Of a stretch of 64,000 bases of DNA, positions 50,866 to 59,275 are shown one piece after another. The stretch is from Bradyrhizobium sp. CCBAU 51627. GTDB taxonomy: Bacteria; Pseudomonadota; Alphaproteobacteria; Rhizobiales; Xanthobacteraceae. Where the stretch lies: the NCBI RefSeq assembly GCF_028128765.1, contig NZ_LBJG01000086.1:62001-126000 (forward strand), written 5' to 3'. Both the position numbers and the translations under genes were made by a program. The notes below the pieces were generated by a model that did no database searches, was not told the DNA's origin, and worked only from the letters and a program-made list of their open reading frames with translations. How positions within the stretch are numbered: the first letter of the stretch is position 1; every line of letters starts with the position of its first letter.

Positions 50866-50941
50866 TTTTGAATGCAGAATTTGGGATTTTCAAGATATAA
50901 TTAGCTAGCTTTCGTCTATTGGATTATTTTTGCATTCAAAA
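50866..50941. promoter_or_regulatory. Divergent control region with mirrored operators
   Basis: TTTTGAATGCAGAA (50866-50879) and TTTTGCATTCAAAA (50928-50941) are inverted copies of one 14-bp motif, 13 of 14 matching. The first is part of a larger TGCATTTTTGAATGCA palindrome from 50861. They bracket an AT-rich 50-base stretch between the operon start and the GntR gene, as expected for repressor sites on both promoters. Confidence 0.65.
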
Positions 50942-50955
50942 TTAGAGATGTTCCC

Positions 50956-51621
50956 ATGCTCCATGAGGAAGTCGTCGGCCGCATCCGCGACATTCTGCTC
51001 GACGGCGAGATCCCGCCGGGCGCGCGGATTCCCGAGCGCGAGCTGTGCGAGCGGCTCGACATCTCGCGCACGCCGCTGCGTGAAGCGCTCAAGGTGCTGG
51101 CCGCGGAAGGCCTCGTGCAGCTGCTGCCCCATCGCGGATCGCGCGCGGCAAAGCTGACCGACAAGGACATGCGCGACCTGTTCGAGGTCTGCCAAGGGCT
51201 CGAAGCATTGGCCGGCGAGCTCGCCTGCGAGCGCATCAGCGACACTGAGATCGCTGACATCGCCGCGGCCCACGCCACGATGGTGCAGCATTATCGCGAG
51301 GGCGATCTGATCCAGTATTATCGCGGCAACCGCGCCATTCACGAGGGGATCGTCACCGCGGCCGGCAATCCCGTGCTCGCGGGGCTCTACGCATCCGTGA
51401 CCGCGCGCATCCGCCGCGCGCGCTACGTCACGCCAATGACACCTCAGCGCTGGGCGCTCGCCGTGAAGGAGCACGAGGCCATCCTGAACGCACTGCAGCG
51501 CCGCGACGGCACCGGCCTCGCCCACATCCTGCGCGCGCATCTGCGCCACAAGCGTGAAGAGGTATTGCAGGCGGGTTTTGCGGAAACGGAGGCAAGCGAG
51601 CTCGCGCTGAAGAGCGCCTGA
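50956..51621 (+). CDS. GntR family regulator, FCD type
   Basis: 221 residues: GntR winged helix (ELCERLDISRTPLREALKVL, AAEGLVQLLPHRGSRAAKL) and an all-helical FCD ligand domain (DLFEVCQGLEALAGELACER, NRAIHEGIVTAAGNPVL, KEHEAILNALQRRD) with Asp/His positions that can bind a metal. FCD regulators sense organic acids and usually repress adjacent catabolic operons. Divergent from the enoyl-CoA hydratase/CoA-transferase/tctCBA/pdxA operon. Confidence 0.92.
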   Translation: MLHEEVVGRIRDILLDGEIPPGARIPERELCERLDISRTPLREALKVLAAEGLVQLLPHRGSRAAKLTDKDMRDLFEVCQGLEALAGELACERISDTEIADIAAAHATMVQHYREGDLIQYYRGNRAIHEGIVTAAGNPVLAGLYASVTARIRRARYVTPMTPQRWALAVKEHEAILNALQRRDGTGLAHILRAHLRHKREEVLQAGFAETEASELALKSA

Positions 51622-51634
51622 GGCAGCAGCTCGG

Positions 51635-52354
51635 CTAGCAGCCGAGCCTGTCGGCGATCCCGCAAAAATCCTTGGCGACGATGTCCCAGGTGCCGGTAGC
51701 TTCGAAGTCGACCTTCTGCAAGGGGCCATACTCGGTCGGCCGCGCCACGAAGGCGGTCTTCAGGCCGTATTTTTGCGCGGCGGCGAGGTCGCCATTGTGA
51801 GCGGCGACCATCATGACCTCTTCGGGCTTGAGGCAAAGCAGCTTGGCCGCGCCGAGATAGGTTTCGGGATCGGGCTTGTAGTGCTCGAACAGTTCGGCCG
51901 ACATGATCAGGTCCCAGGGCAGGCCTGCGAACTTCGCCATGTTGGTGAGCAGCGCGACGTTGCCGTTCGAGAGCGGCGAGATCACGAATTTCGTCTTCAG
52001 CCGGGTCAGGCCGGCGACGCTGTCGGGCCAGGGATAGAGGCGATGCCAGCCCTTGGTGAGATGGTCGAGGTCGGCGTCGGTGAGGCCCTTGATGGCGAAC
52101 TTCTCGACCAGCTTTTCCAGCGAGCGGCGATGCAGATCGTCGAGCATGACATAGCCGCGCTCGGGATGCTTGCGCACGTCATCCATCGAGGCGACATACA
52201 TGCCGCGCCAACCGTCGACGAGCGCGATCCAGTCGGCGGAGATGCCGCGCTGTTTTCCCCACCACATGAAGTCGGTGATCAGGCTGGTGCGCCAGTCGAC
52301 GACCGTGCCGAACACGTCGAAGATGAGGGCCTTGACGGCGGAGAGATCGGACAT
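51635..52354 (-). CDS. Haloacid dehalogenase, type II
   Basis: 239 residues. HAD motif I ALIFDVFGTVVDWRTS with nucleophile Asp14, motif II ISPLSNGNVALL, Lys in EHYKPDPETYLGAAKL and motif IV VAAHNGDLAAAQKYGL with the type II 2-haloacid dehalogenase-like Asn/Asp pattern. It may dehalogenate 2-haloacids or act on other substrates. Convergent with the GntR gene. Confidence 0.88.
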   Translation of the reverse strand: MSDLSAVKALIFDVFGTVVDWRTSLITDFMWWGKQRGISADWIALVDGWRGMYVASMDDVRKHPERGYVMLDDLHRRSLEKLVEKFAIKGLTDADLDHLTKGWHRLYPWPDSVAGLTRLKTKFVISPLSNGNVALLTNMAKFAGLPWDLIMSAELFEHYKPDPETYLGAAKLLCLKPEEVMMVAAHNGDLAAAQKYGLKTAFVARPTEYGPLQKVDFEATGTWDIVAKDFCGIADRLGC

Positions 52355-52380
52355 TGGCGCTTCCCTGGTTGTTCTTGTTG

Positions 52381-52460
52381 TCATTCCGGGGGCAATGCGC
52401 GGCATCGAACCCGGAATCCAGAAGTCGTGGCGCGAAATTCCGGGTTCTCCGGGCCGCGCG
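52381..52460. repeat. Intergenic palindromic repeat
   Basis: ATTCCGGG (52382-52389), its complement CCCGGAAT (52409-52416) and ATTCCGGG again (52436-52443), with a GC-rich end. Such ATTCCGGG-type modules look like the interspersed intergenic repeats of Bradyrhizobium-like genomes (recollection, not searched). No gene in 52355-52494. Confidence 0.6.
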
Positions 52461-52494
52461 TCGCGCGGTCCCGTCGCTCCGGAAGACGAGCTTC

Positions 52495-53496
52495 CTAGTC
52501 CAGATGGAATTTCGCGAGTTCGCGGTGCTCGGCCTTGATGTACCGCACCGTGCCGGTGACGGAGCGCATCACCACCGTCTCGGTCTCGATCACGCCGTCC
52601 TTGCGGAATTTCACCCCTGACAGCAGCGAGCCCGTGGTGACGCCGGTGGCGGCGAACAGGCAGTCGCCGCGCGCCATGTCCTCGATGCCGTAGATCATCT
52701 TGGGATCGTTGACGCCCATCTTGGCTGCGCGCTCGCGCTTCTCGTCGGAATCCAGGATGAGGCGGCACTGCATCTGGCCGCCGATGCAGCGCAGCGCCAC
52801 CGCGGCGAGCACGCCTTCCGGCGCGCCGCCGGTACCGAGATACATGTCGACACCGGTGTTGTCAGGATCGGCGCAGTGGATCACGCCGGCGACATCGCCA
52901 TCGGTGATGAGGCGTACCGCGGCGCCGGTCGATCGCACGCTCTCGATGATGCTGGCGTGGCGCGGACGGTCGAGCACGAGCACGGTGATGCCCTCGGGCT
53001 TGACGCCCTTGGCCTTGGCAAGGCGGCGGACGTTCTCGGCGGGGCTGGCATCGAGCTCGACGACGCCCTTGTCGTAGCCGGGGCCGATCGCGAGCTTCTG
53101 CATGTAGACGTCGGGCGCGTGCAGCAGCGTGCCGCCGTCGGCCATCGCCATGGTGGCGATCGAGCCCGGCATGTTCTTGGCGCACAGCGTGGTGCCTTCG
53201 AGCGGATCGACGGCGATATCGACCTCGGGGCCGGCGTTCACGCCGACCTTCTCGCCGATGAAGAGCATCGGCGCCTCGTCGCGCTCGCCCTCGCCGATCA
53301 CGATGGTGCCCTGGATCGGCAGCTTGTTGAGCTCGCGGCGCATCGCGTCAACGGCGGCCTGGTCGGCTGCCTTCTCGTTGCCGTGCCCGCGCAGCCGCGC
53401 CGACGACACCGCCGCCCGTTCCGTCACACGCACGATCTCCAGCGTGAGAATACGCTCGAGCAATGCTTGCGGCGGCACTGAAATATGGGTCGACAT
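52495..53496 (-). CDS. glpX: Fructose-1,6-bisphosphatase, class II
   Basis: 333 residues. Class II FBPase/GlpX blocks: GTIVIGEGERDEAPMLFIGE with metal-binding acids, VDIAVDPLEGTTLCAKNMPG and VIHCADPDNTGVDMYLGTGG. It dephosphorylates fructose-1,6-bisphosphate in gluconeogenesis (and possibly sedoheptulose bisphosphate). Same strand as hom, 80 bases downstream. Confidence 0.95.
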   Translation of the reverse strand: MSTHISVPPQALLERILTLEIVRVTERAAVSSARLRGHGNEKAADQAAVDAMRRELNKLPIQGTIVIGEGERDEAPMLFIGEKVGVNAGPEVDIAVDPLEGTTLCAKNMPGSIATMAMADGGTLLHAPDVYMQKLAIGPGYDKGVVELDASPAENVRRLAKAKGVKPEGITVLVLDRPRHASIIESVRSTGAAVRLITDGDVAGVIHCADPDNTGVDMYLGTGGAPEGVLAAVALRCIGGQMQCRLILDSDEKRERAAKMGVNDPKMIYGIEDMARGDCLFAATGVTTGSLLSGVKFRKDGVIETETVVMRSVTGTVRYIKAEHRELAKFHLD

Positions 53497-53576
53497 CGGC
53501 TAACTCCTTCGAAGCGTTTCGGACGGACATCTCCGTCCGCATCAACTCGTAACACCCACAGTTCGTTCGAACCGTG

Positions 53577-54893
53577 TCAGTTCTTCTCAATCCTGATGAC
53601 CTGCGGCCGCCCGCTGATCACCTTGTCCCTCTGCACGGCCGCAAGCGCGCGGCGCACGGCATCCTCATGCGTGGCATAGGTGATCAGGATGACGGGCACG
53701 GGCACCGCCTTGCCGCTCGCCGGCGCAACGCCGCCATTGGGATGGCGCTGCACGATCGATTCGATCGAAATCTTCTGTTCTGCGAGCCGGGTCGCGATCG
53801 CAGCAGCGGTGCCCGGGAAATCGCGCGCCAGGAGGCGGATGTAGTAACCGCCTTCGTGCCGCTCCATCGGCGCCTTCCTGGTGTCGCGCAGCTGCGCGAT
53901 CGGCCGGCCGAACGGATTGGCGCGGATGCCGCGCGCGACGTCCGCGATATCGGCGACGACGGCGGACGCCGTCGCTGCGCCCCCCGCGCCGGGGCCGACC
54001 AGCGTGATCGGCGGAATGCCCTCGCCATCGATCGTGACCGCATTGGTGACACCCATCACCTGCGCGATCGAAGAGGTTTTGGGAACCATGGTCGGATGCA
54101 CGCGCTGCTCGATGCCCTTGGCGGTGCGAACGGCAACGCCGAGCAGCTTGACGCGGTAGCCGAGATCGGCGGCTGCGCGCAGATCTTCGGGTGCGATGGA
54201 GGAGATGCCTTCGACATACACCGCGTTTTGAGCAACTTTCGTGCCGAAAGCGAGGCTGGCGAGAATGGCGAGCTTCTGTGCGGTGTCGTGGCCGTCGACG
54301 TCGAAGGACGGATCGGCCTCGGCATAGCCGAGCCGCTGCGCGTCCTTGAGGCACTCGGCGAACGACAGGCCCTCCTGCTCCATCCGGGTCAGGATGTAAT
54401 TGCAGGTGCCGTTGAGAATTCCGTAGACACGATTGATGCCGGTTCCGGCAAGACCCTCGCGCAACGTTTTGATGACGGGGATCGCCGCGCCGACGGCTGC
54501 CTCGAAATTCAGCGCACCGCCGTGCTTTTCGGCTGATTTCGCCAGCTTGATGCCATGCTTGGCGAGCAGCGCCTTGTTGGCGGTGACGACCGACTTGCCG
54601 GCGTTGAGCGCCGCATCGACGGCGGAGAGCGCAGGATCGCCGGCGCCGCCCATCAGCTCGACGAAGCAGTCGACCTCGGGGTGCGTGGCGAGCGCCAGCG
54701 GATCCTTGGCCCATTCGACGCCGCGCAGATCGATGCCGCGCTTCTTCGCCTTCGAGCGCGCGGTGACGGCAACGACGCGAATGCCGCGGCCGCTGCGGCC
54801 CGCGAGCACGCGCGCCTGCGTTTCGATCAAACGGACAACTTCGGCGCCCACGGTGCCGAGCCCCGCTATGCCCACTTTCAGGGGTGCAACCAT
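53577..54893 (-). CDS. hom: Homoserine dehydrogenase
   Basis: 438 residues, ACT-containing type. NAD(P) site VGIAGLGTVGAEVVRLIETQ, catalytic-domain blocks NGTCNYILTRMEQEGLSF and GYAEADPSFDVDGHDTAQKL, VGPGAGGAATASAVVADIAD, and a C-terminal ACT domain from about residue 350 (GYYIRLLARDFPGTAAAIAT), implying feedback control by threonine. It reduces aspartate semialdehyde. The upstream aminotransferase is 28 bases away, so cotranscription is likely. Confidence 0.95.
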   Translation of the reverse strand: MVAPLKVGIAGLGTVGAEVVRLIETQARVLAGRSGRGIRVVAVTARSKAKKRGIDLRGVEWAKDPLALATHPEVDCFVELMGGAGDPALSAVDAALNAGKSVVTANKALLAKHGIKLAKSAEKHGGALNFEAAVGAAIPVIKTLREGLAGTGINRVYGILNGTCNYILTRMEQEGLSFAECLKDAQRLGYAEADPSFDVDGHDTAQKLAILASLAFGTKVAQNAVYVEGISSIAPEDLRAAADLGYRVKLLGVAVRTAKGIEQRVHPTMVPKTSSIAQVMGVTNAVTIDGEGIPPITLVGPGAGGAATASAVVADIADVARGIRANPFGRPIAQLRDTRKAPMERHEGGYYIRLLARDFPGTAAAIATRLAEQKISIESIVQRHPNGGVAPASGKAVPVPVILITYATHEDAVRRALAAVQRDKVISGRPQVIRIEKN

Positions 54894-54921
54894 GATGCTT
54901 TAGTGAACCTGTCGAAGAGAA

Positions 54922-56142
54922 TTAGCGCCTGTTAGCGAGCGGAACGACGTTGTGCAACGTTTCGATGCCGCTTTCAAGGAAGCGGCGCACGCCGCGCGCG
55001 GCCTGCCTGATCCGTTGCTCGTTTTCCACCATGGCGATGCGGACATATCCTTCACCATGCTCGCCGAAGCCGACGCCGGGCGAGACCGCGACGCCGGATT
55101 TTTCGACCATCAAGGTCGCGAACTGCATGCTGCCGACGCTGCGGAATGCTTCCGGCAGCGGCACCCAGGCGAACATCGAGGCTTCCGGCGGCGGAATTTC
55201 CCAGCCGGCGCGGCCGAACGATTCCACCAGCGCATCGCGGCGCTTGCGATAAGTATCGCGCATCTCCTTGATGCAGTCGTCGGGGCCGTTCAACGCAGCG
55301 GTCGCTGCGACCTGCACCGGCGTGAAGGCGCCGTAGTCGAGATAGGATTTGACACGCGCGAGCGCGGCGATCACGCGCTCATTGCCGACGGCAAAGCCCA
55401 TGCGCCAGCCGGCCATCGAATACGTCTTCGACATCGAGGTGAACTCGACGGTGACGTCCATCGCGCCGGGCACCTGGAGCACGGAGGGCGGTGGATTGTT
55501 CTCGTCGAAATAGACTTCTGCATAGGCGAGATCCGACAGGATCAGGATCTCGTGCTTCTTCGCGAAGGCGACGAGGTCCTTGTAGAAGTCGAGGCTCGCG
55601 ACATAGGCCGTCGGGTTCGACGGGTAGCAGACGACGAGCGCCAGCGGCTTCGGAATCGAATGCACGATGGCCCGTTCCACCGCCTCGAAGAATTGCGGCG
55701 TCGGCTCCGAGGGCACCGAGCGGATCACGCCGCCCGCCATCAGGAAGCCGAAGGCGTGAATTGGGTAGCTCGGGTTCGGGCAGAGGATGACGTCGCCGGG
55801 CGCGGTGATCGCCTGGGCCACGTTGGCAAAGCCTTCCTTGGAGCCGAGCGTCGCCACCACCTGGGTGTCGGGGTTGAGCTTCACGCCGAAGCGACGCGCA
55901 TAGTAGCCGGCCTGGGCCCGGCGCAGGCCGGGGATGCCGCGGGAGGCCGAGTAGCGGTCGGTGCGCGGCTTGCCAAGCGTTTCCTTCAGCTTCTCCAGCA
56001 CATGGGGCGGGGCCGGCAGGTCCGGGTTGCCCATGCCGAGATCGATAATGTCGGCGCCGGCATTCCGCGCAGCCGCCTTGGCTCGGTTGACCTGCTCGAA
56101 CACGTAAGGCGGAAGGCGGCGGATGCGGTAAAATTCTTCCAT
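54922..56142 (-). CDS. PLP-dependent class I/II aminotransferase
   Basis: 406 residues. DIIDLGMGNPDLPAPPHVLE at the start, substrate loop YSASRGIPGLRRAQAGYYAR, NPTAYVA region for PLP, and the PLP Lys in FTSMSKTYSMAGWRMGF. Closest in pattern to the AlaC/LL-diaminopimelate-aminotransferase-like group that sits next to hom in many alphaproteobacteria. Amino-acid specificity is uncertain. Confidence 0.9.
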   Translation of the reverse strand: MEEFYRIRRLPPYVFEQVNRAKAAARNAGADIIDLGMGNPDLPAPPHVLEKLKETLGKPRTDRYSASRGIPGLRRAQAGYYARRFGVKLNPDTQVVATLGSKEGFANVAQAITAPGDVILCPNPSYPIHAFGFLMAGGVIRSVPSEPTPQFFEAVERAIVHSIPKPLALVVCYPSNPTAYVASLDFYKDLVAFAKKHEILILSDLAYAEVYFDENNPPPSVLQVPGAMDVTVEFTSMSKTYSMAGWRMGFAVGNERVIAALARVKSYLDYGAFTPVQVAATAALNGPDDCIKEMRDTYRKRRDALVESFGRAGWEIPPPEASMFAWVPLPEAFRSVGSMQFATLMVEKSGVAVSPGVGFGEHGEGYVRIAMVENEQRIRQAARGVRRFLESGIETLHNVVPLANRR

Positions 56143-56357
56143 GGCTCTCTGGGCTCCGGGCAACCGGTCAAGACAGAATCGACCTGGCCAAGGGGCCAAT
56201 CCGACAAGAATCGGCCCCACACATCAAAATCACTCAAAATCAGATACTTAGAGCAATCTGCGACGGCGGTGGCTGAAGTCGTTCGCCCTGACTCTCGGCT
56301 GAACTGAGGTCTTTTAGCACGGCAAGACGGGGGCGCCAGCGATTACCTTGCGCTGCG

Positions 56358-56630
56358 CTATTTCGCGTCCTTGGCGGCAATGGCCTGGCGGTCGCGCGCA
56401 GCGGCTAGCTCTGCCTCGATCTTGGCACGCTGGTCCGGTGGGATGATTGCCTCGTCACGGTCCGGCGGCAAATCGTGCACCGGGAGGTAGCCACCGGGCT
56501 CCCGGGGATGGGCCGGCGCATCAGCGGCTGACATATCCGCGATCTGGCTCGAGCAGCCGCCCAACGCAAACGCCACCATCAGCGCGCAGCACGCAAGCCG
56601 CGTCTTTTGCAGGTCCCAAAACGCCAACAC
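56358..56630 (-). CDS. Small lipoprotein
   Basis: 90 residues. Signal peptide with lipobox ALGGCSS (Cys about residue 26), so probably a lipid-anchored protein; then a Pro-rich stretch and a charged helical tail (AKIEAELAAARDRQAIAAKD). Unknown function. Convergent with nothing; 56631-56884 to its right holds no gene I can support. Confidence 0.75.
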   Translation of the reverse strand: MLAFWDLQKTRLACCALMVAFALGGCSSQIADMSAADAPAHPREPGGYLPVHDLPPDRDEAIIPPDQRAKIEAELAAARDRQAIAAKDAK

Positions 56631-56884
56631 CTGGGAAATCCCCTACTCGTCCCAACGCAAGGCTGCCGACAGCTTAATCAACAACCTGCCCAAGCTCAAA
56701 CCATTGCTGCCCACAAATGGCGCGAGCGAGAAATCATCCAAGGCCCACGGCGCCAGAGGTGCACGTGGATTGTGACAAAAGCAAGAAGCCTTGTCGCAGT
56801 GCAGCACATCTTCGCGTTCTGTTTAACACGAAACCGACGAGCTTCGCGGTGACGGATACGGAATGAATCGTTACTGTCCTCTTC

Positions 56885-58714
56885 ATGAGTACCGTCACGA
56901 CCGACACACCCAAACCCGGGTCAACGTCCGGGAAAACTTCTGAAACGAAGTTCGATGCGGAAGCCTTCGCGATGAATGTCGCGCGGGCGATGGAGAGCGG
57001 CGGCAAGGCGCTCGCCGCGTTCCTAAAGCCGCGCGAGAGCGGCGAGGTACAGGACCGTCCGCCGACCGAACTCACCGAAGTCGTCAAGACCTTCACCTCG
57101 GTCGCCGAATACTGGCTGTCCGACCAGTCGCGATCGTCCGACCTGCAGACGAGGCTCGCCAAGGATTATCTCGATCTCTGGGGCTCGGCGGCGCGCCGCA
57201 TGGCCGGACAAGACGCCGCGCCCGCGATCGCGCCCTCGCCGCGCGACAAGCGCTTTGCCGATCCGGAATGGAAGTCGAACCAATTCTTCGACTTCATGAT
57301 GCAACTCTATCTGCTCACGACCAAATGGGCGCAGGAGCTCGTGCGCGATGCCGAACTCGATGTGCACACCCGCCGCAAGGCCGAATTCTACATCCAGCAG
57401 ATCACCAACGCGATCTCGCCGTCGAACTTCGTGCTGACCAATCCGGAGGTGCTGCGCGAGACCGTCGCAAGCAGCGGCGAGAATCTCGCGCGCGGCCTGA
57501 CGATGCTGGCGGAGGACATTGCGGCCGGCAAAGGCATGCTGAAGATCCGCCAGTCCAATCCGGACAACCTCGTCGTCGGCGTCAACATGGCGACGACCCC
57601 GGGCAAGGTGATCTACCAGAATGAGATGATGCAGCTGATCCAGTACGCTCCGACCACGGAGAAGGTGCTGCGCACGCCGCTTTTGATCGTGCCGCCCTGG
57701 ATCAATAAGTTCTACATTCTCGATCTCAAGCCGGAGAAATCCTACATCAAGTGGTGCGTCGACCAGGGCATCACCGTGTTCGTGATCTCGTGGGTCAACC
57801 CGGACAAGCGCTTGGGCGCCAAGAGCTGGGAAGACTACATGAAGGAAGGCCCGCTCACGGCGATGGACGTGATCGAGAAGGTCACCGGCGAGATGAAGGT
57901 GCACACCGCCGGCTATTGCGTCGGCGGCACCATGCTCGCGACCACACTGGCCTGGCTCGCCGAGAAGCGCCGCCAGCGCGTGAGCTCGGCGACATTCTTT
58001 GCCGCCCAGGTGGACTTCACCCATGCCGGCGATCTCCTGGTGTTCGTCGACGAGGAGCAGATCGCGGCGCTCGAGCAGGACATGAAGGCCTCCGGCGTGC
58101 TCGAAGGCTCCAAGATGGCGATGGCCTTCAACATGCTGCGCTCGAACGATCTGATCTGGTCTTACGTCGTCAGCAACTACCTCAAAGGCCAGCAGCCGAG
58201 CGCCTTCGATCTGTTGCACTGGAATTCCGACGCAACGCGGATGACGCAGGCGAACCATTCCTACTACTTGCGCAACTGCTATCTGGAGAACCGGCTGTCG
58301 ACCGGCACGATGGTGCTCGACAACACCCTGCTCGACCTCTCCAAGGTCAAGGTGCCCGTCTACAATCTCGCCACCCGCGAGGACCACATCGCGCCGGCGG
58401 AATCGGTGCTGTACGGCTCGCAGTTTTTCGGCGGCCCTGTGAAATACGTACTGTCCGGCTCCGGCCACATCGCCGGCGTCGTCAATCCGCCTGCCACGAA
58501 CAAGTACCAGTACTGGACCAACGACAACATCAAGGCCGCCAATGTCGCCGAGTGGATGAAGGGCGCGGTGGAGCACAAGGGCTCGTGGTGGCCGGATTGG
58601 CGCGAATGGCTGGGCAGCCTCGATCCGGAGGAAGTGCCGGCGCGCGGCGTCGGCACCGAGGCGCTGCCTCCGATCGAGGACGCGCCCGGCAGCTATGTCA
58701 GGGTTCGCGCGTAG
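56885..58714 (+). CDS. phaC: Class I poly(3-hydroxyalkanoate) synthase
   Basis: 609 residues. N-terminal PhaC domain (FFDFMMQLYLLTTKWAQELV, NPEVLRETVASSGENLARGL) and alpha/beta-hydrolase core with the catalytic triad Cys345 in GYCVGGT, Asp500 in REDHIAP and His528 in GSGHIAG. It polymerises hydroxyacyl-CoA into storage granules. Length and box are those of class I synthases that work without PhaE or PhaR subunits. phaA/phaB are not in the window. Confidence 0.96.
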   Translation: MSTVTTDTPKPGSTSGKTSETKFDAEAFAMNVARAMESGGKALAAFLKPRESGEVQDRPPTELTEVVKTFTSVAEYWLSDQSRSSDLQTRLAKDYLDLWGSAARRMAGQDAAPAIAPSPRDKRFADPEWKSNQFFDFMMQLYLLTTKWAQELVRDAELDVHTRRKAEFYIQQITNAISPSNFVLTNPEVLRETVASSGENLARGLTMLAEDIAAGKGMLKIRQSNPDNLVVGVNMATTPGKVIYQNEMMQLIQYAPTTEKVLRTPLLIVPPWINKFYILDLKPEKSYIKWCVDQGITVFVISWVNPDKRLGAKSWEDYMKEGPLTAMDVIEKVTGEMKVHTAGYCVGGTMLATTLAWLAEKRRQRVSSATFFAAQVDFTHAGDLLVFVDEEQIAALEQDMKASGVLEGSKMAMAFNMLRSNDLIWSYVVSNYLKGQQPSAFDLLHWNSDATRMTQANHSYYLRNCYLENRLSTGTMVLDNTLLDLSKVKVPVYNLATREDHIAPAESVLYGSQFFGGPVKYVLSGSGHIAGVVNPPATNKYQYWTNDNIKAANVAEWMKGAVEHKGSWWPDWREWLGSLDPEEVPARGVGTEALPPIEDAPGSYVRVRA

Positions 58715-58715
58715 C

Positions 58716-58761
58716 GCATGATCCGGAAAAGTGCGAAACGGTTTCCGACAAGATCACGTGC
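58716..58761. repeat. Extragenic palindromic repeat
   Basis: GCATGATCCGGAAAAGTGCG with an inverted second half (CGGTTTCCG, then GATCACGTGC) directly after the phaC stop. This motif looks like a known interspersed repeat of Bradyrhizobium-type genomes (recollection, unverified). It can fold as a hairpin at the phaC mRNA 3' end. Confidence 0.6.
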
Positions 58762-58771
58762 GAGCAGAAAC

Positions 58772-58808
58772 CAAGCGCCCTTGCGCATGGCGGAATCTTG
58801 GGCGCTTG
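58772..58808. terminator. Hairpin, possible phaC terminator
   Basis: CAAGCGCCC and GGGCGCTTG form a 9-bp perfect stem with a 19-base loop. There is no T tract, so termination is uncertain. Confidence 0.35.
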
Positions 58809-58852
58809 TATAAGCTCGCTCTCAACGCAGCGATGACAGAGAGGACCGGGTT

Positions 58853-59251
58853 ATGACGCGTGAATTGTTCTGGCTGACGTGCACGGTGATCCTGACCGGG
58901 ATCCTCTGGATTCCCTACACCATCAACCGCTGCCAGGTTCGAGGCCTCAGTGGCGCGATGGCCAACCCCTCGCGCAGCGACAAGCCCCAGGCGGATTGGG
59001 CCAACCGCCTGATGTTCGCGCATGACAACGCGGTCGAGAACCTCGTTCTGTTCGCCCCGCTGGTGCTGATCCTCAACACGATGGAATATTCCTCGAAATG
59101 GACGGTGCTCGCCTGCGCGGTCTATTTCTGGGCGCGCGTCGCGCATCTGATCGTCTATGCGCTCGGCATCCCGGTGTTCCGCACCCTCGCCTTTACCGTC
59201 GGATTCCTGGCGCAGGCCGTGCTGGCGCTGGCGATCTTCGGGGTGTTTTGA
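58853..59251 (+). CDS. MAPEG family membrane protein
   Basis: 132 residues with four spans (FWLTCTVILTGILWIPYTI, AVENLVLFAPLVLILN, TVLACAVYFWARVAHLIVYA, LAFTVGFLAQAVLALAIFG). The central RLMFAHDNAVENLVLFAPLV and FWARVAHLIVYALGIP match the MAPEG fold, membrane proteins related to glutathione-dependent eicosanoid enzymes. Bacterial members are mostly of unknown substrate. Confidence 0.85.
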   Translation: MTRELFWLTCTVILTGILWIPYTINRCQVRGLSGAMANPSRSDKPQADWANRLMFAHDNAVENLVLFAPLVLILNTMEYSSKWTVLACAVYFWARVAHLIVYALGIPVFRTLAFTVGFLAQAVLALAIFGVF

Positions 59252-59275
59252 CTCTCGACACGACTGCGCAATCGC

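Noticed and set aside
48750..50900. 716-codon plus-strand frame opposite the CoA-transferase and enoyl-CoA hydratase
   Set aside because: High-GC antisense shadow; its translation is rich in Arg, His, Asp and Ala without family features, while the minus strand carries two clear enzymes.
54952..56307. 451-codon plus-strand frame opposite the aminotransferase
   Set aside because: Shadow of the minus-strand gene with strong motifs.
57023..58576. 517-codon minus-strand frame inside phaC
   Set aside because: Antisense shadow; phaC motifs on the plus strand are unambiguous.
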